Shown: positions 47,103 through 58,778, counted from the first letter of the stretch. The stretch is 64,000 nt of DNA from Nitrospiria bacterium (GCA_919901555.1 CAKKPG010000044.1:1-64000); one strand, 5' to 3'. Translations and numbers: made by a program. Notes: a model not told the origin generated them from the letters alone.

Positions 47103-47178
47103 GGCCCGCGCCGCCGAGGTCCTTTGGGTAAGCAACATGACGCCCCTCACGAAGATCAAGGATTATCAGTTGGAGTAG
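47103..47178 (+). pseudogene. Degenerate duplicate of the 3' end of the NtrC-family response regulator
   Basis: 'SRARAAEVLWVSNMTPLTKIKDYQLE*' vs 'KSRAAEILQVSYKTLLTKIKDYQLEEKGE*' at the end of 44918-46297. Confidence 0.8.
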
Positions 47179-47258
47179 TGGGCGGGCCACGATTCGGCAG
47201 GAAAGAATTACAGGCAACGATCATACCATCTTGGTATTTCGGATTAGATGAGGCTCGT

Positions 47259-50200
47259 ATGTCGGCTGAAAAAAAATACTGGCAGATAAACACAGAGAAG
47301 TTTGCAAAAGAGATCAGGGAAGCCGCGCACAAAGCGACCACGGAAGAAGATTTAAAAATGAGCGTGGAACCCCTTCTGCAGAACGTATTTACGCAGATGG
47401 GGGTGGATGTCGATATTGTACAATATGAAAAAACCGCTGCTACCAGGTTCAGAGGAAAGGCCGACGCTGTTTATGGTTATGTTACGATAGAATATAAAAT
47501 CCCCGGCAAGTTGTCGGGAAAGGCAAATGCGCAGAAGGTCTCGGAGCAGCTACAACGGTACTTAAGCGAACAGGCGAAGGCAGTCGGCCAACAAGCGGAA
47601 GACTTTTTGGAGAAGGCCGTTGGAATTGCCTTAGACGGCGAGCAGATACTCTTCGTCAGGTTTACCAAAGTTGCTGTACTGCTTCAGACGCCTGTGCCGA
47701 TCGAAGACACACAACAGCTTCTCATTCCGGAAATCGGGGCTGAACGCGGCTTTCAGGTAACCGGGCCGTTTCCTGTCAGTTCCTCCAGCATCAGCAACCT
47801 TTTGATATTCATCCGCGCTTCCGCCCGGCGGCCTCTCACCGCGAAAGATCTCGCCTCGGTATTTTCCCCCGCCTGCGAAGTTGCGAGACAGGCAGTCTCA
47901 GAACTGTATTCCGAAGTTATACGGGCGCAACGGAGACACGCGCCGTCTAAGGTCAAGACCTTCTTCACGGAGTGGGACAGGATTTTCGGAGTGGTGTACG
48001 GCCAGGAGCTTGGAAAAGCGGAGGTTTCGGCGGAGGAGACCGCCGGATTATATGCAATCCCCGCAGGCGCCAAGCTTAAGCCGCTGCTTTTTGCGATCCA
48101 TACCTATTACGCCTTCCTCATGAAAGCCATCGCCATCGAGCTTGTTGCGCTCCAGCGGGAAAGCAGGGTGGAATCATTCGTCAAAGGGCTGGGCGCGGTG
48201 GATGACAAGGAGTTATTGCGTAAGCTCACCTACCTGGAAAGCGGCGCGGATTTTATCGACCGGGGCATCGTCAATTTTCTGGAGGCTGATTTCTTCTCAT
48301 GGTATCTCGATGAATGGAAACCCGAGGTTGCGAACGTATTCCGCGCTATTGTACGGGCGCTCTCGGAATTCGAGCCCGCAACGCCGATCCTCGAACCGGA
48401 ATGGACAAGGGACCTCTTACAGAAGTTATATGAAGTGATAGTCCCCACAAAATTGCGGCATGATCTCGGCGAGTATTACACCCCGGACTGGCTCGCAGGA
48501 TATGTGGTTGACAAGAGTGGATATACCGGCGAGGTCGGAAAGCGTTTCCTTGATCCCTCCTGCGGTTCAGGAACGTTTCTCGTACAGGCCATCAACCGGG
48601 CAATGAAGCAGGGCGAGGGGCAAAAGAAACTTCAACCGAAAGAACTTGCGGACCACATTCTGACGAACATCGTCGGGTTCGATTTGAACCCCCTTGCGGT
48701 CCTGGCTTCGCGGACCAATTATCTGATTGCATTTTCCAGACTCATCCCCGCTATACGACCGATCACCATCCCTGTCTATCTGTGCGATTCCATAGTGAGG
48801 CCGGAAAGCTTCACGAAGGAAGGGGAGCTTCCCCTGGAAGACACCATCGTGTTCACGACGACGAAGGGCAATTATATTTTCCCCGTCTTCATGCGGGAGA
48901 AGAATCAGATCGATAAATTTACTGCAAAGATGGACGTGGCCCTGCGCAGCAAGATAGAGCCTGAAAAGTTTGAGAAGCAGATCAAAACAGAATTCCGCAC
49001 GAATCCGAAAGACACTTCGCTCCTTTCTGCTGTTTACCGGCACATCAAAACCCTGGACGATAATGGCGAGAATGGCATCTGGGCGCGCTATATCAAGAAT
49101 GCCTTTGCCCCTGAGTATCTTGGAAAGTTTGATTTCGTCGTCGGGAATCCGCCATGGATCCGGTGGGGCTTCCTGTCTGACGAGTATCGTGAAAGAACAT
49201 TGAAACTTTGGCACGGATACGGCCTTTTCTCTTTGTCGGGACACGAAACACGGCTCGGTGGGGGTGAAAAGGATTTTTCTATGCTTTTTACCTACGCCTG
49301 CGCTGATAAATATCTGAATGACGATGGTGTGCTCGGGTTTGTAATCACTATTGAGGTTTTTAAGTCTAAAGGCGCGGGCGAAGGGTTCAGGCAGTTTGAG
49401 CTTCCGAAGCTAAAGGACAAGAATATACCGCTTAAAGTGCTTGGTATGGAAGACATGGTTGAACTCAAGCCTTTTCAGGCAGCCAATAAGACATCAATAT
49501 TCTTTCTGCAGAAAGGAAAGAAGACAACCTATCCGGTACCGATTATCGAGTGGAAGCGAAAAGAGGGTATCGGTCGTATTTTGCCGGAGTGGGGCATGGC
49601 TGAAGTGTTGGCAAAGAGCGAGAGAATTAAGATGAAGGCCATGCCTAATAATCCAGACAAGCCGCTGTCATCATGGCAGACCGCCCCAAGCGCGGAGATG
49701 AAAAGCTACACAAAATTGAAGGGAACGAATCCGTATCGAGCATATCGCGGTGCAAGCACTGAACCATACGGCATCTTCTGGCTGAACGTGAAAGAGACAA
49801 GACCAGATGGCAATCTCGTCATCGAAAACATGTACGATCGAGGAAAGCGGGAGATTAAATCGGTTCGCACCGCGATCGAGCCCGATCTCATATACCCCGC
49901 AGTGAGCGGCGGTGATATTATTCGGTTCGGAACCAAATCTCATTTTAATGTCTTGATCTCGCAGGACCCGAGCACGCGAGAGCCCTTTGAAGAGGACTGG
50001 ATGCTTGAAAACGTTCCGTTAACCTACGCGTATTTAAAACAGTTCAAAGACGATCTGCTATCCAGGAAATCACGTGTTATGAAAGAGTTAGCAGCAAGTA
50101 CGGAATTTTATGCCATGTACGGGATCGGCGAGTACACTTTTGCAAAGTATCGCGTGGTTTGGAAACGAATGGCATCACGGATTGACGCTGTCGTCCTCTC

Positions 50201-50543
50201 CAGCATTAAGACGGACTATGGGATGAAGAAAATTATATCGTCAGACACCACCGCGCTTTTTGCGGTTGGCGATAAAGATGAAGCACACTATTTGTGTGCG
50301 CTTTTGAACTCAAATCTGGTGGACAGTTACATCAAAAGCTTTTCAGAAGCAGGGAGGGGATTCGGCGCGCCCTCGGTAATGAATAATCTTGCAATTCCGA
50401 AGTTCAAGGCGGATAATAAAATTCACAGGAAGTTGGCCGAATTGTCGGAAGAGGCGCATGGCCTTGTACAAAAAGAAAAGTCTGCACAGGATATTGAGAG
50501 TCAAATAAACGAGTTGGTGAGAAAGCTATGGAATATAGAGTAA
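47259..50543 (+). CDS. Single-chain restriction enzyme/N6-adenine methyltransferase (type IIG / Eco57I-like)
   Basis: PD-(D/E)XK-like 'GKADAVYGYVTIEYKIP'; motif I 'FLDPSCGSGTFLVQA', motif IV 'VVGNPPWIRWG'. True ATG at 47259; the listed extension reads through the response-regulator remnant. Confidence 0.9.
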   Translation: MSAEKKYWQINTEKFAKEIREAAHKATTEEDLKMSVEPLLQNVFTQMGVDVDIVQYEKTAATRFRGKADAVYGYVTIEYKIPGKLSGKANAQKVSEQLQRYLSEQAKAVGQQAEDFLEKAVGIALDGEQILFVRFTKVAVLLQTPVPIEDTQQLLIPEIGAERGFQVTGPFPVSSSSISNLLIFIRASARRPLTAKDLASVFSPACEVARQAVSELYSEVIRAQRRHAPSKVKTFFTEWDRIFGVVYGQELGKAEVSAEETAGLYAIPAGAKLKPLLFAIHTYYAFLMKAIAIELVALQRESRVESFVKGLGAVDDKELLRKLTYLESGADFIDRGIVNFLEADFFSWYLDEWKPEVANVFRAIVRALSEFEPATPILEPEWTRDLLQKLYEVIVPTKLRHDLGEYYTPDWLAGYVVDKSGYTGEVGKRFLDPSCGSGTFLVQAINRAMKQGEGQKKLQPKELADHILTNIVGFDLNPLAVLASRTNYLIAFSRLIPAIRPITIPVYLCDSIVRPESFTKEGELPLEDTIVFTTTKGNYIFPVFMREKNQIDKFTAKMDVALRSKIEPEKFEKQIKTEFRTNPKDTSLLSAVYRHIKTLDDNGENGIWARYIKNAFAPEYLGKFDFVVGNPPWIRWGFLSDEYRERTLKLWHGYGLFSLSGHETRLGGGEKDFSMLFTYACADKYLNDDGVLGFVITIEVFKSKGAGEGFRQFELPKLKDKNIPLKVLGMEDMVELKPFQAANKTSIFFLQKGKKTTYPVPIIEWKRKEGIGRILPEWGMAEVLAKSERIKMKAMPNNPDKPLSSWQTAPSAEMKSYTKLKGTNPYRAYRGASTEPYGIFWLNVKETRPDGNLVIENMYDRGKREIKSVRTAIEPDLIYPAVSGGDIIRFGTKSHFNVLISQDPSTREPFEEDWMLENVPLTYAYLKQFKDDLLSRKSRVMKELAASTEFYAMYGIGEYTFAKYRVVWKRMASRIDAVVLSSIKTDYGMKKIISSDTTALFAVGDKDEAHYLCALLNSNLVDSYIKSFSEAGRGFGAPSVMNNLAIPKFKADNKIHRKLAELSEEAHGLVQKEKSAQDIESQINELVRKLWNIE

Positions 50544-51382
50544 TACTGCCATTGGACCCAAATTACCCGCGTAAGGCCAGGGAGCGTCTGGGAAGCACGG
50601 CCCCGACGCTCTATTATCACGGGAATATTGGTCTCCTCGAGCGCCTCACTATGTCGGTGCTCTGCTCGGACCAGAGCCACGGCAACGAGCTGTTGGAAAC
50701 GAATCAAATGCTCTTTACTATCCGCGAGTACGATCTCAATTATCTGGGGAGCTGGCATTCAGTGATAGAAACTGAAATCTTCCGCGTGGGTCTGTTCAAG
50801 GGCTACAGCACCAAGATCAGACCATCGAAGCCGCTTAAGCTTGGGCAGAAAACCGTAACCCTGTTTTCAGCGAAGGGATTGGCAAGGGAAAGTTACGAGT
50901 CCTATCTTCTTGACCGGTTCTATCCGCCGCTGCACGAGTTCCCCGAACGGGATGAATATTTCCGTCAGGCCGAAGCAGGCGAACTTCTCATGCTCTCCGT
51001 GTGCGATCCTGAAGATGGAAGGCAGTCAAGAAAAAACATCATGGATCGGAACTGGATGGCCTGCGTGCTCGGAGATGTTGTTTTCATTCCCTATGGACCA
51101 AAGGGAACAAAGACCTTTACCACAGCCAAAAAACTAGTTGAAGCACAGATCCCTGCCTTTACTATAGACCACCCCACCTCCGTTGATCTTCATCAACTCG
51201 GCATCCCTGGTTTCAATCGAAAAACAGTCGGAGCGTTCCTCGAACAGCATGGTGCAATCATGGGTGCTGTCGAGAATAAGCAGAACAATATTGAGCAACC
51301 ATATGAACTCCCCGAAAGTAAACCGTCCGTGGTCAAGGAACCAGCGCAGATGACGATTGGTTTTGGGAAAAAGAACGAATAG
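50528..51382 (+). CDS. DprA/SLOG-like Rossmann protein
   Basis: 'LPLDPNYPRKARERLGSTAPTLYYHGNIGLL' (DprA-like N-terminus) and 'RKNIMDRNWMACVLGDVVFIPYGPKGTKTFTTAKKLVEAQIPAFTID'; overlaps RM gene by 16 bp. Confidence 0.75.
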   Translation: MEYRVILPLDPNYPRKARERLGSTAPTLYYHGNIGLLERLTMSVLCSDQSHGNELLETNQMLFTIREYDLNYLGSWHSVIETEIFRVGLFKGYSTKIRPSKPLKLGQKTVTLFSAKGLARESYESYLLDRFYPPLHEFPERDEYFRQAEAGELLMLSVCDPEDGRQSRKNIMDRNWMACVLGDVVFIPYGPKGTKTFTTAKKLVEAQIPAFTIDHPTSVDLHQLGIPGFNRKTVGAFLEQHGAIMGAVENKQNNIEQPYELPESKPSVVKEPAQMTIGFGKKNE

Positions 51383-51481
51383 GAAAGAACTGGATGCCGC
51401 CCATTTTGCAGTGATAACGATATTGAGCTTAAAGAAGCTACCCTTTCGTACCAGAACGGAGATGATCGCTCGACAAGGACG

Positions 51482-52306
51482 GTGGCAAGAATGCCTAAGC
51501 TGAAAACCAAGTCAGTACCAACGCTAGAGAAATATATTTCACTTATAGAGGAATTGCGAGTTAGCCGCAATGGTCCCCTTTGGTACCGAGGCTGCGGGAA
51601 AGTGAGCCATAAACTCAAACCCTCGCTTTACAGGCACAAAGAGTCCAAAACGATAGAGGACTTCATGCGCTTGGAGAAATTGCTTCTTGCACGCTTCCAG
51701 CAAAGGAGTATTCCGTTTCACTCTCGTTCATTGGCCGACTCATGGGAATGGTTGTTTTTCATGCAGCACTATGGGGTGCCGACTAGACTTCTTGACTGGT
51801 CGGAAAGCCCCTTGATGGCGTTATTCTTCGCTGTCACCCTAGCCAGGCACTCACTCGGCTCACGAGGACGGCCCGTATTTAGCAGCGATGCATCTATCTG
51901 GTTCTTGGACCCCGAACAGTGGAACAAACGCGCTGTTGATCTGAAGAGTTTCACTGGCTCAGTTTTGACTACAGACGATCCCAATGCTGGTGCGTACAAA
52001 CCGATTGGCGACATCAAGGCAATGAAACCGCTCCCGATTGCCATTTATGGGGCGCACAACAGTCAGCGGATCGTCGCTCAGCGAGGCGTGTTTGTCTGTT
52101 TTGGAAAAGATACCCACCCGATGGAAGTGATGTATGAACGTGAAGACTTTCCGGCCGACTGCCTCATGAGGTTGGTGATAAAGAAAGGGAGATTGCCGCA
52201 TATGTACGAAGCGTTGAAGCGACACGGCCTCACCGACTCAGTGGCCTTTCCAGACCTTGACGGTCTATCACGTGAGATTAAACGTGAATATTTATTCGAG
52301 GTGTAA
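51482..52306 (+). CDS. FRG-domain protein
   Basis: 'LWYRGCGKVSHKLKPSLYRH...WEWLFFMQHYGVPTRLLDWSESPLMALFFAV'. Confidence 0.9.
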   Translation: MARMPKLKTKSVPTLEKYISLIEELRVSRNGPLWYRGCGKVSHKLKPSLYRHKESKTIEDFMRLEKLLLARFQQRSIPFHSRSLADSWEWLFFMQHYGVPTRLLDWSESPLMALFFAVTLARHSLGSRGRPVFSSDASIWFLDPEQWNKRAVDLKSFTGSVLTTDDPNAGAYKPIGDIKAMKPLPIAIYGAHNSQRIVAQRGVFVCFGKDTHPMEVMYEREDFPADCLMRLVIKKGRLPHMYEALKRHGLTDSVAFPDLDGLSREIKREYLFEV

Positions 52307-52308
52307 TC

Positions 52309-53415
52309 ATGTTCAAAATCGAGAACCTGCCCTCAAAACCATTACAGTGGTGGATATCACAGAGTACTAAGATCGACATGAATCCCCCTTTTCAGAGACA
52401 GGGCCGCCTATGGTCTCGGGGTGATAAATCATTCCTCGTAGATTCGATACTTAATGAGTACGATATTCCTAAGATATATATAGCTGATTTCACCTACGGG
52501 AATGTAACTCTCAATAAGACGGGGCTCCCATATGCAATTATCGACGGCAAGCAACGGTTAGAGGCGATCTTTGACTTTTACTCTGGCAAAATCCTCCTTG
52601 ACGAAGAGTTCGTCTATCAGCAAAATCCCCGCTTGAAACTGGGTGGGCTTGGTTATTCCGATTTGGCCAAAAACTACCCAGAAGTCGCTGATATTTTCAG
52701 AAATCACCCGTTGTCGGTCGTTCATGTAATCACTGACGAGCAAGGAAGGATTGACGAATTATTTGTCAGGCTCAACCGAAGCAAGCCTCTTACTGGAGCC
52801 GAGATTCGAAACGCCATGTCTGGTCCGTTGACTGAAATCGTCAGACTAATTGCGGGACACGAGTTATTCAAGTTGCGCGTCAAATTTACAACAAAGCGCG
52901 CGCAAGACAAGAATGCTGCTCTGAAACTATTGCTTTTTGAGTTCAATGGCAAGCTCGTAGAGACAAAACGTAACAATTTGGACAGATTTATGAGAAAGGC
53001 CAAGAAGGAATCGAAGGCAACGATCGAATTAGCTAGTCGGAGGGTCATTGATACGCTGGACCGAATGTCCGAGATTTTCTTGCCGGGTGATCCGATGTTG
53101 AGATCGGCAGGTGTTTTCCCTGTTTACTATTGGCTTATCCGCGGAATAGATTCCACAAGTGATCCGTACGTCCGGGAGTTCTTGAACATCTTTGAGAAGG
53201 AAAGAAAGACCAACCGCGAAAAGGGAAACGATCCGTCTCGGGCAGCGAAGGTGGACAGTGAGCTTATGACCTTTGACAGGTTAAATCGCAGCACTGACGA
53301 CGAGCGGAGCCACGTGGAGAGACACAAAATCCTTGAAAAGCGCTTGAAGGACTATTTGCAGGAAGCTGGTAAGTCGAAGACGATACCAAAAAAGAAGGTC
53401 CAGCGTGCGCGATAA
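52309..53415 (+). CDS. DUF262 (ParB/GmrS-like nuclease domain) protein
   Basis: 'WWISQSTKIDMNPPFQRQGRLWSRGDKSFLVDSILNEYDIPKIYI...AIIDGKQRLEAIFDFYSG'; 2-bp gap from FRG gene. Confidence 0.9.
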   Translation: MFKIENLPSKPLQWWISQSTKIDMNPPFQRQGRLWSRGDKSFLVDSILNEYDIPKIYIADFTYGNVTLNKTGLPYAIIDGKQRLEAIFDFYSGKILLDEEFVYQQNPRLKLGGLGYSDLAKNYPEVADIFRNHPLSVVHVITDEQGRIDELFVRLNRSKPLTGAEIRNAMSGPLTEIVRLIAGHELFKLRVKFTTKRAQDKNAALKLLLFEFNGKLVETKRNNLDRFMRKAKKESKATIELASRRVIDTLDRMSEIFLPGDPMLRSAGVFPVYYWLIRGIDSTSDPYVREFLNIFEKERKTNREKGNDPSRAAKVDSELMTFDRLNRSTDDERSHVERHKILEKRLKDYLQEAGKSKTIPKKKVQRAR

Positions 53416-53591
53416 ACCGCACCGCTGACCACCAGCGTTAAGCGCGGAGTAGAGGGTCGCTGCTCGATTCTTGATATAGGTACAGAAAAATGAAAACCGA
53501 GAGACTCAAGTCCTGTATCTTGAATAAGCGTGTCGCACAAAAAATCGAAATAAGATGAATACGTGTTCGTCATGATTGAGGAAGAATTCTT

Positions 53592-54044
53592 ATGCAAACC
53601 AACGTAAAACTTTTTCGAATGTATCAGCTATTATTTTTCTCGTTCATCGTATCTCTCAGTATCATCACCGGCTGCAGCATCCAACTGATAGCCCCCTACG
53701 ATGCCGATACTCAGCGTTCGACGTTTGAATGCGCAAAACTGGTCGATCATTTTTATGGAAAGCTAATGGAAACGGACGAGCCGAGCCGGCAATATGCCAA
53801 ATTCGCCGATCAATACGTCGCCATTGAGTCGGAGTTGAACGCCCTCGTTCTTCGCAACAAGGTGCGAAAGTTAAATGCGGACTCTACGGATATCGCCGGG
53901 CAGATATTGAAGTTCTGGCAAAAATACAAAACGCGGCACAAGAAAGATGACACCTACAGCACCGGCAACGCTGAATTGGATCGTGACCGCTTTGCACGTC
54001 TCTTTGCGTATGCAGTACGGGCCGAAGATGCGAAGCAACCATGA
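53592..54044 (+). CDS. Hypothetical lipoprotein
   Basis: 150 aa; lipobox-like 'SLSIITGCSIQ'. Confidence 0.65.
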   Translation: MQTNVKLFRMYQLLFFSFIVSLSIITGCSIQLIAPYDADTQRSTFECAKLVDHFYGKLMETDEPSRQYAKFADQYVAIESELNALVLRNKVRKLNADSTDIAGQILKFWQKYKTRHKKDDTYSTGNAELDRDRFARLFAYAVRAEDAKQP

Positions 54045-54165
54045 AGAAACATTCATGAACTGCATTCACATGAGAGTATGAAACTCGATCATCGTCATGC
54101 TGCTGTCCATCACCCTCCCCAACCCCTCCCATCGAGGGAGGGGCTACGATATGAGGAGACTGAAT

Positions 54166-54480
54166 ATGTCCTTTAACGCTGAACAGACTGAAAAAGACAT
54201 GCTGGCGTCGGTGCAGGCCGTAATGGGCGGCGAATGGCCCAAGATCAGTGGCGCGATGCAGCAGGTGCTTAAGGATGAGCGCGAAGCTCTTCAGAGGATT
54301 GCCGCTGCGTATGCAGCAGGCAAAATTAATGACGCCGATCTCAAGAGTCAACTCGAAGACGAAAAGGATACGTTTAAAGCTGGCCTCTCAATGGTTCACG
54401 CCGTAAGCACGGCGGCCATACAGAAAGCCGTGAACGCGGCCATAGACACGCTCTGGAAAGCGATTTCGGCTACGATGTAG
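54166..54480 (+). CDS. Small helical hypothetical protein
   Basis: ATG at 54166 within the listed 54097 ORF; the upstream part is a palindromic repeat. Confidence 0.65.
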   Translation: MSFNAEQTEKDMLASVQAVMGGEWPKISGAMQQVLKDEREALQRIAAAYAAGKINDADLKSQLEDEKDTFKAGLSMVHAVSTAAIQKAVNAAIDTLWKAISATM

Positions 54481-54581
54481 GGGTGCGTTTTGAGCGTATG
54501 AATCGAAGTGGTATCTGTTACAGCGTAGCGGAGGATTCCGTTCAGCAGTTTCTGCATTAGGGTGACATGCCCCGGGAGTGA

Positions 54582-56609
<2,028 letters not shown>

Positions 56610-56705
56610 TGAGCCGCGAATTTCCAAAAGTAGGCGCTTCTCAGCGACGGGAAATGCCGCGATAAGAAAACCTTGATTGACCGCGAGTAAAAAGGAGGAG
56701 AACCA

Positions 56706-57203
56706 ATGAAAACCGGAGCAATTCTGATCGTAGCAGCGTTTCTTATGGTCGGCTGTGTCACGCCGCCGCAAACTTCCCGGGAACTCCGCGAAGGGGTCAT
56801 GGCCGGCAGAATGATGACAAAGATGGACCATAAGGATGTGAATAGGCCGGTGAGTGAGGTATTCCAGGACGTCAAGAAAAATGCGGACCAATGTTTCAAC
56901 GTCCGGGTTACGGGCTCGACTCCCGGCACGTACGGTCCGCAGACCCAAAGCTCGACATATCGTTCCCGTTCGAGGATGACCGGCAAAACGAAAGGCGAAA
57001 TGGTCATGCAGATGGAAGCGCGGGCTTCGGGGAAAATGCCGGAAGGCGGCTATTTTGTCCTGCTGGCGGACATGGAGGAAACATCTGCCAACAAGACCCG
57101 TGTGACGGTATACGGCTCTTCGGTGGGGTACGGCGACGTGTTCCAAGCTATTTTTGAATGGGCTCACGGCAAAGATCGGGCTTGCCCCTCGTGGATGCGC
57201 TAA
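56706..57203 (+). CDS. Hypothetical lipoprotein
   Basis: 165 aa; lipobox 'AAFLMVGCVTPP'. Confidence 0.75.
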   Translation: MKTGAILIVAAFLMVGCVTPPQTSRELREGVMAGRMMTKMDHKDVNRPVSEVFQDVKKNADQCFNVRVTGSTPGTYGPQTQSSTYRSRSRMTGKTKGEMVMQMEARASGKMPEGGYFVLLADMEETSANKTRVTVYGSSVGYGDVFQAIFEWAHGKDRACPSWMR

Positions 57204-57214
57204 AAATAAATGTG

Positions 57215-58066
57215 ATGAGACTGGGCTTTCATGTTTCTATCTCCGGCGGTTTTTCCCTTGCCGTTCAGCGCGCCTACGAACTGGGCTGTACGTGCATGCA
57301 GATATTCAGCAGGAACCCGCGCGGCTGGACCGTGAAGCCGCTTGATGCTGCGGATATTGCTGAGTTTAAAACGCTGCGCGAGAAGTGGGATATCGGTCCG
57401 GTGTTCGTGCATACGAACTATCTCATCAACCTCGCGTCATCCAAGCCGGATCTTTACGAAAAATCCATCGAGCAGTTCGTGGTGGATCTTGAACGGACGG
57501 AGCATCTGGGGGCGGAGTATCTTGTCACGCACCTCGGCTCGGCTACCGGGAAGGACCCCGCGTGGATGATCGAGCGGGTGTCCTCCGCGCTGAACATGGC
57601 GATGAAACTGCATGCGCCGAAGGCGACGATCCTGCTCGAAAACACCGCAGGCGAAAAGGGCGATGTCGGCTATGAGCTCGAACAGGTGCGCGACGTCATC
57701 GGCCGGCTTCGCGATTCTTCCCGCATCGGTATCTGCTACGACACCTGCCACGGCTTCGCCGCGGGATATGATATCCGGACGAAAGAAGGGGTGGACTCGC
57801 TCGCGAAGAAAATTGATGATACCGTCGGCCTCGATCGGCTCAAGGGCATGCACCTGAACGACTGTCTGCGGGACTTCAACTCCCGCGTGGACCGCCACTG
57901 GCACATCGGCGAAGGCAAGATCGGCCTCGACGGGTTCAAGGCACTCCTGAACCATCCGAAGTTCAAAGACGTCCCAATGATCATGGAAACGCCGAAGGAG
58001 ACGGAAGAGGACGATCCGAGGAATATGAAGACAGTAAGGTCGCTGATTGCCAAACCGAAAAAATGA
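57215..58066 (+). CDS. nfo: Endonuclease IV (AP endonuclease)
   Basis: 'LGFHVSISGGFSLAVQRAYELGCTCMQIFSRNPRGW', 'ENTAGEKGDVGYELEQV', 'GICYDTCHGFAAGYDIR', 'HLNDC'. Confidence 0.95.
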   Translation: MRLGFHVSISGGFSLAVQRAYELGCTCMQIFSRNPRGWTVKPLDAADIAEFKTLREKWDIGPVFVHTNYLINLASSKPDLYEKSIEQFVVDLERTEHLGAEYLVTHLGSATGKDPAWMIERVSSALNMAMKLHAPKATILLENTAGEKGDVGYELEQVRDVIGRLRDSSRIGICYDTCHGFAAGYDIRTKEGVDSLAKKIDDTVGLDRLKGMHLNDCLRDFNSRVDRHWHIGEGKIGLDGFKALLNHPKFKDVPMIMETPKETEEDDPRNMKTVRSLIAKPKK

Positions 58067-58086
58067 TGCATGGGAGGAATGAACAC

Positions 58087-58548
58087 ATGAAGAAAATATC
58101 CGTGTTTATGCTGATAGGGATTTTCCTGTTTTTAGCCGTTACGAGTTTTGCCTCTAGTCCCGACGACATCCTCGGCGTGTGGTTCAATCAGGAAAAAGAC
58201 GCGAAGATCGAGATTTTCAAGTGCTGGGAGAAGTACTGCGGTAAAGTAGTCTGGCTCAAGGACCCGAACTATCCTGAAGGCTCAAAAGACGGCATTCCGG
58301 GCATGCCGAAGCTGGACCATAACAGTCCCGATCCAGATCTGCGGAAAGCCCCGGTCATCGGCCTCCAGATCGTGCACGACTTTGCCTTTGCCGGCGACAA
58401 CCGCTGGAAGGGCGGTAAAGTGTATGACCCGAAGAACGGCAAGACCTACAGCGGCAAGATGACGCTGGTCTCTCCCAATGAACTGCATCTCCGCGGTTTT
58501 ATCGGCATCTCGCTTATCGGCAGGACGGCGGTCTGGAGCAGGGAGTAA
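58087..58548 (+). CDS. DUF2147-family secreted protein
   Basis: Signal peptide; 'DILGVWFNQEKDAKIEIFKCWEKYCGKVVWLKDPNYP...LRGFIGISLIGRTAVWSRE'. Confidence 0.9.
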   Translation: MKKISVFMLIGIFLFLAVTSFASSPDDILGVWFNQEKDAKIEIFKCWEKYCGKVVWLKDPNYPEGSKDGIPGMPKLDHNSPDPDLRKAPVIGLQIVHDFAFAGDNRWKGGKVYDPKNGKTYSGKMTLVSPNELHLRGFIGISLIGRTAVWSRE

Positions 58549-58562
58549 ATCTCGAAACATCC

Positions 58563-58778
58563 ATGCAGAGCGTCACTATCGCCCTCTTCGACAAGGAATT
58601 CATTCAGACCGGCGTCTTTGAAAAGCGCTTCGCCGACGCGCTCCGCAGGACCTTCGACCTCCGGCCGAATTGCTCCGTTGCTCCGTCGGAAGTTACCCGT
58701 CAGGAGGCGGAGCGGCTGGCCGCTCTTGCAGAAGAGTTCGTAGCCCGCGTGGAAGTTTATCTCCGCGGAAAAAAGTAA
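58563..58778 (+). pseudogene. C-terminal half of a HEPN-domain protein
   Basis: 71 aa 'ALFDKEFIQTGVFEKRFADALRRTFDLR...EAERLAALAEEFVARVEVYL' resembles the HEPN C-terminal half; first helices missing. Confidence 0.6.

Noticed and set aside
49645-49663. 'atgcctaataatccagacaagccg' in the RM gene, similar to the GCCTAACCCGGACAAGCC motif
   Set aside because: Only partial similarity, in frame within conserved-looking protein; probably coincidence.
54107-54150. CCCTCCCCAACCCCTCCCATCGAGGGAGGGG palindrome as a possible CRISPR or terminator
   Set aside because: Single hairpin repeat of the C-rich/G-rich intergenic class; no spacer array and no T-tract.
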